From contig JASXSV010000003.1 of the NCBI GenBank assembly GCA_030674915.1, positions 1 through 64,000 of the forward strand: a stretch of 64,000 nt of DNA, in the 5' to 3' direction. The notes under the pieces were generated by a model that was not told the DNA's origin, did not search any database, and saw nothing but the letters and a program-made list of their open reading frames with translations. Position 1 is the first letter of the stretch. The number at the start of each line of letters is the position of its first letter. Position numbers and translations under genes: made by a program. Source of the DNA: Candidatus Endonucleibacter bathymodioli (GTDB taxonomy: Bacteria > Pseudomonadota > Gammaproteobacteria > Pseudomonadales > Endozoicomonadaceae). Positions 41,939-52,231 of the stretch are shown here, piece after piece.

Positions 41939-43030
41939 CGCGGATTTAAATCAGAAGTGCATCATCTAATCAGGTAGAAGAAGGGGCCAGCTGAAAGTAA
42001 ACTCCTGCCCTTTTTCTCCGGCAAGAGATGAAGTGATGATGGGATATTACCAACAACTGACCTGCGAGCAAAGATGCCAGATTTCAGCCCTAAAGAGCAG
42101 CGGTTGTACACAAAGGGGGGTGGCGAAAATTATAGGGGTGAGTCAGCCTACGGTAAGTAGAGAGCTGGCCAGAAATAGGGAAGACAGGGGCTATCGCCAT
42201 AAACAGGCGCAAGCTAAGGCTATGCAGCGACGCCAGACTGCGGTTAAACCGACTAAAATGACCCCGGCAATGATAATCGTGATCGAGGCCAAGCTCCGGA
42301 ATGGAGTCCCGAACAGGTGTCAGGTGGGCTGTTATATGATCAGGAGAAGCTGATTAGCCATGAAACTATTTATCGCCACATTTGGGCCGACAAGCAGGCG
42401 AGAGGCGACCTTTATACGCATCTGCGCCGCCCCAGAGCAAGAAATACGACAAGCGGCGTAACGGAAAATCTACGCGGGGGCAGATAAAAAATCGAGTGAA
42501 CATTGATGAGCGTTCCAGTGTTGTTGACGATAAATCTCATCGGTGACTGAGAGATAGGTACGGTGATCGGCAAGGGCCGCAGCGGCGCTCTAGTGACGAT
42601 TGTTGAGCGGGTGATGAAGTATACGGTATCGGCGCAGGTCGATGTAAAAGTGCAACCGATGTCACCGCGGCGACCATCGCCCTGCTTAAGCCGATTAAGG
42701 ATCTGGTTCACACGATTACGGCTAACAATGGGAAAGAGTTTGCGTGCTATGAAGATCAGTAAAGCGCTGTCAGCAGATGTTTATTTTGCGCACCCCTATA
42801 GCTCTTAGGAGCGAGGGCTAAACGAAAACACCAACGGCTTACTGCGACAATATTTTCCAAAGAATACAGACTTTAAAAAAGTTACACAGATAGAGGTGGA
42901 GAGAGCTGTAAAGCGGCTTAATTCTCGTCCAAGAAAATATCTTGGTTTCAAAACGCCTGACCAACTAATGGAAGAGCATAGAGCTGCGCTAGCAGCTTAG
43001 ACTGTGATGCACTTCAGATTTGAATACGCG
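41939..43030 (+). mobile_element. IS30-family element A inserted in IS5
   Basis: Ends are cgcggatttaaatcagaagt on the left and its imperfect complement on the right. A GAA duplication flanks it (41936-41938 and 43031-43033); the uninterrupted IS5 copy B has one GAA at this point. About 1.09 kb. Confidence 0.85.
42036..43000 (+). pseudogene. IS30-A transposase, frameshifted
   Basis: The N-terminal helix-turn-helix part reads YYQQLTCEQRCQISALKSSG and GVSQPTVSRELARNR. The catalytic part appears in other frames: GTVIGKGRSGALVTIVERV, ADVYFAHPYSS, a stop, then ERGLNENTNGLLRQYFPKN and LNSRPRKYLGFKTPDQLMEE. Frameshifts after about 42340 and the TAG near 42809 make it inactive. Confidence 0.85.
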
Positions 43031-43285
43031 GAATAATAAAACGTGCATATAGAAATAAATCATTAACAGAACATGATAAGTGCTTTAACCGTTTACATTC
43101 TGGTGTGCGCTGCACTGTGGAGCGAGTATTTGGCGTTTTGAAATTACAATATTGTATGGCGAAAGCTCGTTATCTTGGCTTAAGCCGAAACCTCACACGT
43201 TTTGAAATAATGTGCGTGGCGCACAATATTAAACGAGGTTTATCGATTGAACAGGCAAGTTGCGCCTGAAAATCGAAAATGAAGG

Positions 43286-43340
43286 GTGAAATGGCGTTAG
43301 CTGCATAAATTTTAAGGGGCACTTATGACTAAAATCCGCG
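43286..43340 (+). mobile_element. 3' scar of IS30-B inside IS5 copy A
   Basis: This 55-base piece equals the right end of the IS30-B elements at 51030-52109 and 63565-64000 (end of the transposase gene plus terminal repeat). It joins the IS5 sequence at gtgaaatggc (43286-43295), a 10-base stretch present in both elements. The rest of IS30-B is missing. Confidence 0.85.
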
Positions 43341-43410
43341 AGGCTTTATCCTCAAAAAATACGATTTAATTAATAGTGGGGTTTATGCAGCGTTATCGTG
43401 CAAAGGTCTC

Positions 43411-44325
43411 TCGGTTATATAACTCGGAACGCCATCCTTCCTTCTCATTAGGGTTTAGGTGAAAGCGCATCTGACCAAGTGTGTTTTAAAGGGCAGCCTG
43501 ATTCTTGCTTAAATTTAGATCATAGCTTAACTGATTACGCGGGGTATTTGATTAACTGGGGTCAGTTCAGTAGGCTCGACTCAATGCAATTTTTGGAATA
43601 CCATGCCTTTTATTAGTAGAGCGCAGGGTCTGTTTGAGCAATGTTTTTTGATTCTTGGCTTAGCCGAAAAAATACAGTCTGGCGGCCGGAGTATAAAATC
43701 CAGTATAAGATTGTTATGTTTTTAATTTCACAAAAGTCACCGCGCAGGTGAAATACTGTGATAGGTGTATTTTACTTTGAAGACGGGTGCCATCTCTTGA
43801 GTTTAGGACATTTTTTATGGTTTCAAGTCATGGACTTCGGTGTATTAAATACAGAATTGGTCAAATTTGGGTGGAAGTGGAGGGGGTGTACATGAAAGAT
43901 CTAGTGTTTTTCATCACTACTGGTCTTTTCTTGATCAATTTATAGAGGGTATTGGAATATATGAATGTTTTTAAGAGCTTTTGTAGTGATGGATTTTGGT
44001 TTTTTAGTCAGGCATAGTTATCGAAAGACTGATGATACTGAGGTTTGAAGTGTTGTGTGTGCACTCTATTATCTATAAATGCAGAAATTTTGTGTTTTGG
44101 GCTGTTAAGACGACACAATATAGTTTTATAATAAAGATGCAGGACTGAAAAAAGTAAAGAAAGATAGGATTAACCTGGTAGGCTAAAGGCATGGTAACAA
44201 GGATGATGCGTTGTAGTCTAAAATAACTAAAATAAGAGGGGTTGCACTTTCTCGGCAGTTAATCCAATGTAATAAATGCAGGAATAGCGCTGTATGGAAG
44301 CGACCAAGAAGGGGGAATGGAAGCT
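43411..44325. other. IS-to-csp intergenic stretch
   Basis: About 900 AT-rich bases with no ORF or known family that I can support. The part near 44240-44310 is likely the cold-shock gene leader. Confidence 0.4.
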
Positions 44326-44595
44326 ATGTTAACAGGCACAGTAAAGTGGTTTAATAATCCTAAGGGATACGGGTTTATTCAAGCTCAAGAAGGAACTGAA
44401 AATCAGGATGTTTTAATACACTACTCAGTGATTGAAATGGATGGGTTCAAGACTCTTAAGGCTGGTCAAACTGTGAGTTTTGATGTAGGGCAAGGCCCCA
44501 AAGGACTGATTGCAACAAAGGTGCTTCCAGATAACGGCCAAGGAGCTAAGGTTGATAACACAGAGGTGCTGGAAAAGGACTCATCTCTGGCTTGA
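44326..44595 (+). CDS. Cold-shock domain protein
   Basis: A single OB-fold cold-shock domain that binds single-stranded RNA/DNA, as in the CspA/CspD family. TGTVKWFNNPKGYGFIQ carries RNP1 (KGYGFIQ), and VLIHYSVI is RNP2, with Leu/Ile and Tyr in place of the common VFVHFS. About 89 residues, including a 20-residue acidic tail. The second ATG (44326) is preferred, because AAGGGGGA lies about 9 bases upstream, while the ATG at 44317 directly abuts it. A strong terminator follows, so it is monocistronic. It is the only intact gene between 39.7 and 46 kb. Confidence 0.93.
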   Translation: MLTGTVKWFNNPKGYGFIQAQEGTENQDVLIHYSVIEMDGFKTLKAGQTVSFDVGQGPKGLIATKVLPDNGQGAKVDNTEVLEKDSSLA

Positions 44596-44636
44596 TGTTG
44601 CTAGTCAAGTAGTATCATTTTTTTATCGTTCAATAT

Positions 44637-44664
44637 CCTGCCGTTATGAGGCAGGAGTCTTTTT
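44637..44664 (+). terminator. Cold-shock gene terminator
   Basis: CCTGCC (44637-44642) and GGCAGG (44650-44655) with a seven-base loop, followed by AGTC and five T. Strong rho-independent form. Confidence 0.85.
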
Positions 44665-44710
44665 AATGTTTAAATCAGACATGTAAATAAATATTTGTAA
44701 GAATGAGCGT

Positions 44711-45800
44711 GTAAATAACTCTGTGTATTTGCCTTAGTTAAACGTAATCTGATAATCGTGTTTCAAAAATAATCATAAAGTGATTCAGTGCCGAACGCCA
44801 ATTGCGTATCGGCATCGTCCAATTTTTCGAGGCCTCGCGCGTGGCAAGGTAAACTACCTTTTTTGCCGAATCATCATGCGGAAATAACCTACGTTTCTTG
44901 ATCGCTTTTCTTGTCACGCTGTTCAATGATTCAATCGCATTGGTGGTGTAAATCGCCTTGCGAACCTCTTCGGGATACGCGAAAAACGTATTCAAATTGT
45001 CCCAGTTTTGACGCCATGATCGGCTTATCTGAGGATATTTTGAAAGCCATTTCTCTTCAAGACTATCAAACTCTCGCAACGCTTCCTCTTCTGTAGATGA
45101 CCTGTGAACTTGCTTTAAATCAGCGCTTACTTCTTTGTAATCACGCCAAGGTACAAACTTCATGCTATTACGCACCATATGAACGATGCAGAGTTGAATG
45201 TGCGTGTCAGGGTACACCGCTTGAACCATCCACGCAAACAATTAGAATGTCTTCTAAGTCGCGATTCTTGAGCTCAGTGAGGATGCCTAGCCAGAATTTC
45301 GCACCTTCATTTTCTGATAGCCACATGCCAAGAAGCTCCTTGTGCCCCTCAATATTTACTCCAAGAGCTAGATAGACATCCTTGTTGCGCAGATTTCTCG
45401 AGTTGTCATTCCTTGGGTGTATAGAAAAAGAATTTCATCATCCATACCAGTGAGGCGAGTTTGCTGTTTTTTTACAAGCTGAGGTTCGAATGAACTATTT
45501 TGATCGCGTGGAACTTCAATATCGATGCTCCGTCGTCGGTATAAAGTGTTTTTGAGGAGTGACCGTTACGGCTATTTGATTCAGTCTTCGGCTGATTTCT
45601 GTCATACCCAAGATGGTCGTCCAGCTCAGCGCCAAGAGCTGCCTCAACGGTGACTTTTTTTAGCATGCGACTAAAGTCACTGAGATCTTTCTCAGTTTTC
45701 ATGCTTTTCGCCGCCTTTTTTGCAAAGGCTAACATTTGATCTTTATTCATAGAGCTTATCTCCCATAAGGGTAAATGATAAACAAATACACAAACTAATC
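44711..45800 (-). mobile_element. IS256-family element
   Basis: About 1.1 kb with a degenerate IS256 transposase. Ten-base inverted cores, tgtgtatttg at 44722-44731 and its complement at 45783-45792, mark the likely ends. Exact termini and target duplication were not resolved. Confidence 0.7.
44738..45750 (-). pseudogene. IS256-family transposase, frameshifted
   Basis: The N-terminal part (45472-45750) reads DFSRMLKKVTVEAALGAELD and [20 protein letters not shown]. The C-terminal part (44738-45241) reads [20 protein letters not shown] and YTTNAIESLNSVTRKAIKKR, both diagnostic of IS256. Between them (about 45241-45480) the frame shifts; translated pieces include LTELKNRD and [20 protein letters not shown]. 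Not functional as one protein. Confidence 0.85.
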
Positions 45801-45840
45801 TACAATATCACCATTAGATGCTTGATTTTGAAGTATTTTA

Positions 45841-45863
45841 TTCACTCTTCACTCTTCACTCTT
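45841..45863. repeat. Short heptanucleotide repeat
   Basis: ttcactc occurs three times in tandem, just outside the IS256 end. It is the third 7-bp-period array in the window. Confidence 0.7.
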
Positions 45864-45932
45864 GCCAAAAATCAAGATCACCTCACAGCAAAAACAGACT
45901 TAGAGTCATGCCATAAAAAGCATGTTATGCGG

Positions 45933-46055
45933 GGCATGACTGTATTCAAAGGAGGCATTACTGGTGTTGGAAGGTTGATTTACATTATCTTTAATTCGCT
46001 TGGCATAGTGATTGTTGTGTCAGAACTTGCTAGTGTGGCGCTTGAATTTGTTTGA
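45933..46055 (+). CDS. Possible small membrane peptide
   Basis: About 40 residues (MTVFKGGITGVGRLIYIIFN, then a Val/Ile-rich end) forming one hydrophobic segment. GCGGGGC precedes the ATG. No family is recognised and it could be spurious; the frame also extends upstream to 45822. The stretch 46056-46432 has no gene, only a weak repeat copy at 46177-46201. Confidence 0.25.
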   Translation, partial: GMTVFKGGITGVGRLIYIIFNSLGIVIVVSELASVALEFV

Positions 46056-46432
46056 GTGATCGAATGAGTAATTTGTTCATTCCTGTTGAATGTGAGAGGT
46101 TGTTTTCTGTTTTAACTAATTCCTGTCCATCTGTTAACTGCTAGGTTTATGTAGTCTCTCTTTCTTGTCGTTTTAAGGCCTTTGCTGGTAATGGGCATAG
46201 GATGCGTTTCGGATTTGCATTTGCGTAAGTTTTGAGAAAGCTTGTGGTTGAGGTTTATGCGGCTGCGCAGTTTTTTCTTAAATAAATAATTTTGGGGTGA
46301 ATCTTAGCTTTTTATGGAGTTTCATTTTTAGACCAAGATGTCATTTTTTGGAAGAGAAGACGGCTAAAAAGAAGGGATCTAGTAGGCTGATAATTCGAAG
46401 GAGCCAGAGTGAGTTGTATTCTCGGCATTCCA

Positions 46433-47773
46433 CTATTGAGATAGTTTTTTTTCTAGGTAGTGGATGTTTGTGCTATTTTCTTTGAAGTGCTCATCTCTAA
46501 CCAATTCTTGGTGCAGTGAGATATTAGTTTTGATGCCTTCAATCACAATTTCATCCAAAGCATTACGCATTCTTGTTAAGGCGGTTTTGCGATCAGGGCC
46601 ATAACTGATAATTTTTGCTATGAGTGAATCATAATAGGGAGGGACGGTGTAGCCACTATATAGGTGTGAGTCTACCCGGATGCCATTGCCGCCCGGTGCG
46701 TGAAATTGATGAACTTTGCCTGGCGATGGCATGAATGTTTTTGAGTCTTCGGCATTGATTCGGCACTCAAAAGCATGACCTTTCAAGTCTACTTGGTTTT
46801 GGGTGAGGCTAAGTGGTGAGTCGCTGGCGATTAGGAGTTGTTCTTTAACAATATCAATACCGCTAATCATTTCTGTTACAGGGTGCTCAACTTGAATCCT
46901 AGTATTCATTTCTATGAAATAGAATTCATCATTTTCATAAAGAAACTCGAATGTGCCTGCACCGCGATAACGCATATTTTTACAGGCTTTGGAGCAGGCG
47001 GCTGCAACAGTGGCTCTTTTGTCTTCAGATATGCCTAGGGCTGGAGCTTCCTCAATGACTTTTTGGTGACGCCTTTGTAGGGAGCAGTCACGATCTCCCA
47101 CGTGAATTACATTGCCGTGATTATCAGCTAGTACTTGAAACTCAACATGGCGAGGATTTTCGAGAAATTTTTCTAGGTAAACAATATCGTTGTTAAATGC
47201 GGCTTTTGCTTCTGAGCGAGTTAGGTTGACTGCGTCGATAAGGTCTGCTTCGCTATGTACTACACGCATACCCCTGCCCCCGCCACCGCCGGAGGCTTTA
47301 ATAATAACTGGGTAGTTTATTTTTCTGGCTATTCTAAATGTGTTTTCAATGTTGTCATCTAGGGCTCCGTCTGAGCCAGGTACTGTTGGAACGCCTGCTT
47401 TTTTCATGGTCTGGATTGCGGAAACCTTGTCGCCCATCATTTGAATAATATCAGATGTTGGGCCTATGAAGATAAAACCGCTACGCTCTACTTGTTCTGC
47501 GAAGTCGGCATTTTCAGAAAGGAATCCATAGCCAGGATGAATGGCGGATGCATTAGTGACTTCTGCCGCGCTTATTATAGCTGGAATATTAAGATAGCTT
47601 TCTGTTGGGCTATTTGGGCCGATACATACTGACTCATCAGCTAGGTGAACATGCATCAGGCTTTCATCTGCTTTAGAGTGAACGGCAACAGTTTTTATGT
47701 CTAATTCTTTACAAGCACGTAGAATTCTCAAGGCTATTTCGCCGCGGTTGGCAATAACGACTTTATCGAGCAT
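46433..47773 (-). CDS. accC: Acetyl-CoA carboxylase biotin carboxylase subunit
   Basis: ATP-dependent carboxylation of biotin on AccB, the first step of fatty acid synthesis. The start [18 protein letters not shown] at 47773 matches the family and lies 10 bases after the accB stop; the frame extends 15 codons upstream into accB and that part is spurious. About 446 residues. ATP-grasp glycine-rich loop [12 protein letters not shown], catalytic [14 protein letters not shown], and [12 protein letters not shown]. In related bacteria prmA follows; here it is absent. Confidence 0.97.
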   Translation of the reverse strand: MLDKVVIANRGEIALRILRACKELDIKTVAVHSKADESLMHVHLADESVCIGPNSPTESYLNIPAIISAAEVTNASAIHPGYGFLSENADFAEQVERSGFIFIGPTSDIIQMMGDKVSAIQTMKKAGVPTVPGSDGALDDNIENTFRIARKINYPVIIKASGGGGGRGMRVVHSEADLIDAVNLTRSEAKAAFNNDIVYLEKFLENPRHVEFQVLADNHGNVIHVGDRDCSLQRRHQKVIEEAPALGISEDKRATVAAACSKACKNMRYRGAGTFEFLYENDEFYFIEMNTRIQVEHPVTEMISGIDIVKEQLLIASDSPLSLTQNQVDLKGHAFECRINAEDSKTFMPSPGKVHQFHAPGGNGIRVDSHLYSGYTVPPYYDSLIAKIISYGPDRKTALTRMRNALDEIVIEGIKTNISLHQELVRDEHFKENSTNIHYLEKKLSQ

Positions 47774-47783
47774 GGAGTGATTC

Positions 47784-48245
47784 TCAGACAATGGTGAATA
47801 GGGGCTGGTCGTATTCAACCGGCTGGCCGTTTTTAACTAGAATGGCTGTGATGGTACCAGATGTATCAGCCTTAATTTGATTCATCATTTTCATAGCTTC
47901 AACAATGCAGAGTACATCTCCTGTTGTAACGCGTTGTCCTTCTTCAACAAAGTTCGGGGAAGTAGGTGAAGGTGCTAAATAAAAAGTTCCTACCATAGGT
48001 GATTTGATTTGCAGGCCTGGGGAGGCAGTAGGGCTCGATTGAAAGCTTTGTGTGGCTTCAGGTGCTGGTGAAGGCTGTGGAGGTGGAGGTGTTGGGGAAT
48101 ATGTTTGATATGGCATGGTGACTATTGGTTGCTTTTGTGAGTGGCGACTAATACGGACAGACTCTTCGCCCTCATGAATTTCTAGTTCATCAATTCCGGA
48201 TTCTTCAAGCAATTCAATTAGTTTTTTTACTTTTCTGATATCCAT
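47784..48245 (-). CDS. accB: Biotin carboxyl carrier protein of ACC
   Basis: Carries biotin between AccC and the carboxyltransferase. 153 residues: N-terminal [20 protein letters not shown]; a Pro/Ala/Ser-rich flexible linker (about residues 48-75); C-terminal biotinyl domain with the target Lys in [12 protein letters not shown]. Upstream of accC in the usual operon. Confidence 0.97.
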   Translation of the reverse strand: MDIRKVKKLIELLEESGIDELEIHEGEESVRISRHSQKQPIVTMPYQTYSPTPPPPQPSPAPEATQSFQSSPTASPGLQIKSPMVGTFYLAPSPTSPNFVEEGQRVTTGDVLCIVEAMKMMNQIKADTSGTITAILVKNGQPVEYDQPLFTIV

Positions 48246-48357
48246 TGTTGGTCTCTGATAATGTGTATTGGTGAGCTTTCATCTGGTGATTAGTGATTGT
48301 CCTAGGTGGTGTTAGGCGAGACTATAGTCTAAGTTTGCCAGTTTTGTAAATGCATGG

Positions 48358-48798
48358 TCATTGTTGTAATTCTCGAATTGCAGATGTAAGAGCATGCTCA
48401 TAACCTATGGGGCCTAGTCCATTTATCACACCTTCGGCAATATCGCTGAAATATGAGTGATTTCTGAAAGGTTCCCTCTTGTAAATATTGGATAAATGTA
48501 CTTCTATAAATGGAATTGATACAGCAAGTAATGCGTCTCTAAGTGCAATGCTGGTATGTGTAAAAGCTGCAGGGTTTATTATAATGAATTCTACATGCTT
48601 AGATGGAGCGCTATGAATTATCTCAATGAGGGCGTGTTCTGAATTGCTCTGAAAGGTTATTATATGATGATTTTGCTTGTCAGCCATATTTTCAAGGGTT
48701 TTATTGATCTGTTTTAATGTTGCCGCACCATAAATACTGGGCTCACGAGAACCTAATAGGTTCAGGTTTGGACCGTGTATAACGAGTATGGTGGCCAT
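48358..48798 (-). CDS. aroQ: 3-dehydroquinate dehydratase, type II
   Basis: Third step of the shikimate pathway. 146 residues, normal length. [16 protein letters not shown] (catalytic Tyr), [30 protein letters not shown], and [20 protein letters not shown] (catalytic His). It is the gene before accB, about 110 bases away, as in Pseudomonas. Confidence 0.97.
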   Translation of the reverse strand: MATILVIHGPNLNLLGSREPSIYGAATLKQINKTLENMADKQNHHIITFQSNSEHALIEIIHSAPSKHVEFIIINPAAFTHTSIALRDALLAVSIPFIEVHLSNIYKREPFRNHSYFSDIAEGVINGLGPIGYEHALTSAIRELQQ

Positions 48799-48915
48799 AG
48801 GAATCCTTATTAAGAGAAGTTATTATGCAGGGTTATAGGGAAATAGTCCAGTTTGTGCGTGTCATCGCACGTTAATAACTGCTATATAGTCATTTCATAT
48901 TGAGGTGTTAGGTTG

Positions 48916-49014
48916 TTTCCTGCTCTCACTCACCCCAGGCGTTTGCTATCTTTAGTCTCGTTAGGGTTGCTTATTTGTCGATTACTCACACCGTTAAGGT
49001 TAAAGGATATAAGC
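48916..49014 (+). repeat. Long copy of the dispersed intergenic repeat
   Basis: In the dsbD-aroQ spacer. It begins tgctctcactcacccc (compare 32230 and 52819) and ends with a degraded core (ccgttaaggttaaaggatat). Confidence 0.4.
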
Positions 49015-49051
49015 TTATTGCATGTTATTTGATGGAATTATAGATGTAAGG

Positions 49052-50863
49052 TTACATTCTGCCCAGTATATTTATTGTTTCTTGTAAAAATTTTATTGAA
49101 GGTATTCCTGTTATTTTAAGGTGAGATTGGTGATTTCCTGAGGGGTCATAAAAAAGAAGCGCCGGAGGGCCAAAAAGTTGGTTTTTGGTTAGAAACTGAT
49201 TATGTTCTTCAGAATTGTCTGTGATATCAAATTTGACCAAAGTGAGCGGTGCTAATAAGGGAGTGATCTTTGGTGATGCTAAGAGCATTTTCTCGATTGT
49301 TTTACATGATGTGCACCAGTCAGCGGAAATATCTAATATCACGGATTTTTTTTGAGAGGCTGCGTGATCTAATACGCTGGTAAGTGCTGCTTGCGTGGTA
49401 ACACGTTGAAATATTGGAAGGGGGTAAATGTTTTCCGGTTGAGTGTGTTTTAAAGAAGCTAGGGGTTTAAAAGGATTGCTGTTTCCTTTAGCGAAGCCGA
49501 CAATCAAACAAATGCCGTAGGTTAGTAAGGTCAGCGCAGCTGCCTGTCTGAATGCGTGGTAGCCTTCTGACTCCTTGAAGCTCAGAGCTCCTAGGAAAAT
49601 GGAAGAGGTTATTAGTAATATTCCCCATAGAGCTAACGTGATATGAGGGTCTATAATCCTTTCTAGCATCCATACCGCTACTCCGAGCAGTAACATGGCA
49701 AAGAATGTTCTAACATGATTCATCCAATTTCCTGCCTTGGGTAGGATATGTCTTCCACCTAGACCAATAGCCATTATTGGTGCTCCCATGCCCATGCCGA
49801 GAGCAAACAGGGATACTCCCCCAAGAAACGCATCGCCTGTAGTGCTTATATAGATAAGTGATCCCGCAAGAGGAGCGGATACGCAGGGGGATACAATTAA
49901 TGCGGAAAATATACCTAGTAATGCAGCGCTGGCTAGGCTCCCCTGTTTTTTTTGGGGACCACTTAATTTATCACGTATGAATGTCGGCAGTTGTAGCTCA
50001 AAGAGACCCAGCATGCTAAGCGCTAGAATTACGAACATAAATGAAAATGGTGCTATAAGCCATGGAGATTGTAGTTTGGCCTGAAGGTTAAGAGCTGCCC
50101 CAAAAAAACCGGTCAATGTTCCGGCTATAGCAAAAGTGGTAGACATGCTAAAAATGTACGTTAATATCAGTTTTGTGATTTTAGACCGACGGATATTGTT
50201 TTTTCCCAGAATAAGGCTGGATATGATCGGAATCATAGGGAGTACGCAGGGTGTAAAGCTGAGGCCGAGGCCTGCCAAGAAAAACAAGAATACCGCAAGC
50301 AGGGTGCCAGATCTTTTCAAATGATCTGAATAGTAATGCTCGTCGGATGTTACTGATCTCTCATTTGTAGAGCTTGAACTTGTTAGGTCATTGTTGAGGG
50401 AGTGGTTTTTTGTCAATAGCACGGAGATCTTATGTGGTGGGTAGCAAAGACCTGCAGTAGCACAACCCTGAAAGCTAATTAGTATCTCCGGTTTGTTTCC
50501 TAAAGTTTTTACAGGTAATTTGATGCTGATACTATTTGGGAAAACTTCAACAATCTTGTTGAAATTAGGGTCGAACCGACGTTGACCGGCGGGGTATAGA
50601 GGTTGTCCGATGGGTTGTATTGTGGATGTTTCAAAGAATTTGAAACGGTCTTTATAAAGGTAATGTTCTGGTGCTACGTTAAAATCAATATAGGCGTAAT
50701 CATTGTCTAAGCGTCCGGTTACGGAGAATGCTTCCTCTACTGGTAGGAAAGTATTATCTTTTTGTGTGGTGTCGCTTAATAGCGTGCTAATGCTTGCTAG
50801 TGAGTAGGTAGATAAAAGAGTTAGGATGACTGCCAGTAGATAGCGATAGGTGTAGTTAAACAT
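49052..50863 (-). CDS. dsbD: Thiol:disulfide interchange protein DsbD
   Basis: Transfers electrons from cytoplasmic thioredoxin across the inner membrane to periplasmic DsbC/CcmG. 603 residues. Signal peptide MFNYTYRYLLAVILTLLS; periplasmic alpha domain with the Cys pair in FQGCATAGLCYPPH; eight-TM beta domain with FTPCVLPMIPIISSLI and SPCVSAPLAGSLIYI; C-terminal thioredoxin-like gamma domain with DWCTSCKTIEK. AAGG lies five bases before the ATG. Upstream of aroQ as in Pseudomonas. Confidence 0.97.
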   Translation of the reverse strand: MFNYTYRYLLAVILTLLSTYSLASISTLLSDTTQKDNTFLPVEEAFSVTGRLDNDYAYIDFNVAPEHYLYKDRFKFFETSTIQPIGQPLYPAGQRRFDPNFNKIVEVFPNSISIKLPVKTLGNKPEILISFQGCATAGLCYPPHKISVLLTKNHSLNNDLTSSSSTNERSVTSDEHYYSDHLKRSGTLLAVFLFFLAGLGLSFTPCVLPMIPIISSLILGKNNIRRSKITKLILTYIFSMSTTFAIAGTLTGFFGAALNLQAKLQSPWLIAPFSFMFVILALSMLGLFELQLPTFIRDKLSGPQKKQGSLASAALLGIFSALIVSPCVSAPLAGSLIYISTTGDAFLGGVSLFALGMGMGAPIMAIGLGGRHILPKAGNWMNHVRTFFAMLLLGVAVWMLERIIDPHITLALWGILLITSSIFLGALSFKESEGYHAFRQAAALTLLTYGICLIVGFAKGNSNPFKPLASLKHTQPENIYPLPIFQRVTTQAALTSVLDHAASQKKSVILDISADWCTSCKTIEKMLLASPKITPLLAPLTLVKFDITDNSEEHNQFLTKNQLFGPPALLFYDPSGNHQSHLKITGIPSIKFLQETINILGRM

Positions 50864-51029
50864 GGGAGCCTTCTTATTTGAGTTTTTGTTTGTTTATACT
50901 AGTCGGTTATAGTCAAGCGTCAAGTGTAGGTTATTTTTTGTTGGGTTACAGGAATAGTTTGACTAAATGTGTAGTTGTTTATGCTCGGCCGATAGATGCA
51001 GTTGGTTTATATACTAGTTACCATTAACA

Positions 51030-52109
51030 CGCGGATTTCAGTCATAAGTGCGCCATATTGAAAAAGTTGAGCCAGAGGGTACACTCACGGTTCTACCAAA
51101 AACCAATGTGAGACCACTTATGAATAAGCGTTATACCCACCTGACTCAAGAAGAAAGATACCAGATTTGGTCAGAGAAAAAAGCAGGAGTTTCAAATGAA
51201 ATTATCGCCCAAGACTTAAGGCGTGATTTGAGTACCGTTAAAAGAGAGTTGGCTAGAAATACAGGGGCTAGAGGTTATCGCCCGAAGCAAGCACATAATT
51301 TTGCGCAGGAACGTCATCAACAGAAACCAAAAGCGACCAAGATGGTAGCTGAACTGAAAGATAAATTACTGACAGACTAAGTAAGCAGTGGAGCCCTGAG
51401 CAAATACAAGGACGCCTTAAACGAGATAATCAACCTTCTGTATGTCCCTCTACGATTTACCAGTTTATTCGAGAGGACAAAGCTGGGGTGGTTGCTTGTA
51501 TCAACATCTTCGGCACAAGAAGTATAAGCAAAGAACAAGAAAGCCCGATGCACGAGGCCAGATCCGAAACCGTGTTAGCATTGATGATCGACCTGGAATT
51601 GTGGATCAAAAAATACGTTTAGGCGATTGGGAAGCAGACACTGTAATTGGCAAAAGACACAAGGGTGTACTGGTTACATTAACGGAAAGAGTGAGTAAAT
51701 TAAATTTGGTAAAACGTGTTCCTTCAAAGCACGCTGACGTGGTGACGAAAGCAATTATAACGATGCTCAAGCCTTACCAATCAGACTTACTCACGATCAC
51801 ATTTGATAACGGAAAGGAGTTCGCCTTTCATGAAAAAATCAAGAAAAAGCTTAACGTAGATACCTATTTTGCTCACCCTTACTCCTCGTGGGAACGAGGT
51901 TTGAATGAAAATCATAATGGTTTGATAAGACAATATTTGCCCAAAAGCCAATCTTTGGATAATGTCACTGACAAAGAAATTTTAGATATACAAAACCGAC
52001 TAAACCAAAGACCAAGAAAACTGTTAGACTTTAAAACACCTGATGAGATTTATAGTGAAATGGCGTTAGCTGCATAAATTTTAAGGGGCACTTATGACTA
52101 AAATCCGCG
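51030..52109 (+). mobile_element. IS30-family element B, complete copy
   Basis: 1080 bases with inverted ends cgcggatttcagtcataagt on the left and cgcggattttagtcataagt (complement) on the right, and a 3-bp ACA duplication at 51027-51029 and 52110-52112. The last 400 bases appear identical to the copy running off the window at 63565-64000, so transposition was recent. Confidence 0.9.
51120..52077 (+). pseudogene. IS30-B transposase with two frameshifts
   Basis: The first part (51120-51380) reads MNKRYTHLTQEERYQIWSEK and the helix-turn-helix RDLSTVKRELARN. The middle (about 51381-51485, another frame) reads SKQWSPEQIQGRLKRDNQPS and CPSTIYQFIREDKAG. The last part (to 52077) holds the DDE core: LGDWEADTVIGKRHKGVLVT, TFDNGKEFAFHEKI, TYFAHPYSSWERGLNENHNG. 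One or both shifts could be programmed in principle, but two shifts argue for decay. Confidence 0.8.
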
Positions 52110-52157
52110 ACATGCTGAACGTAGGTTCATGTGGATTATCTTGTTTGTTGCCTGCTC

Positions 52158-52186
52158 ACCCCCTTTAATGGCTGTGGGTATAGATG
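52158..52186 (+). repeat. Dispersed intergenic repeat copy by IS30-B
   Basis: ccctttaatggctgtgggta core, preceded by gcctgctcacc, 50 bases from the IS30-B right end. Confidence 0.4.
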
Positions 52187-52231
52187 TGAGCGGGGATTGT
52201 CTTGTTTAGATGTAACTCTGTTGTGTTGTTT

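Larger units (their letters stand above)
41189..43269 (+). pseudogene. IS5 transposase of copy A, split by IS30
   Basis: The coding sequence begins at the ATG at 41189 (MVWENLKQRSIADLMLIDHD) and continues with FKALLLQSWYKLSD, SVSDHSTFWRFRQKL, SIIDASVIEAKQCR and YGYKAHMNVDEDGLIKSIGY. It breaks at 41939, then resumes at 43031 (NKSLTEHDKCFNRLHSGVRC). In-frame stops near 41341, 41452 and 41581 also kill it. The homologue at 61024-62000 is uninterrupted by IS30. Confidence 0.85.
41111..43410 (+). mobile_element. IS5-family element copy A, nested with IS30
   Basis: The left end (gagaccttgcatga at 41111) and right end (tcgtgcaaaggtctc ending 43410) are the IS5-type inverted termini seen at 60956-62150. 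An IS30 (41939-43030) sits inside the transposase gene. Near the right end, 43286-43340 is the 3' tail of a second, different IS30. The element is therefore a dead composite. Confidence 0.85.

Noticed and set aside
42412..42711. A 99-codon minus-strand frame inside the IS30-A element
   Set aside because: Antisense to the frameshifted IS30 transposase; explained by that gene.
46297..46485. A 62-codon plus-strand frame overlapping the accC 3' end
   Set aside because: Overlaps accC on the opposite strand, has no start signal and low-complexity basic content.
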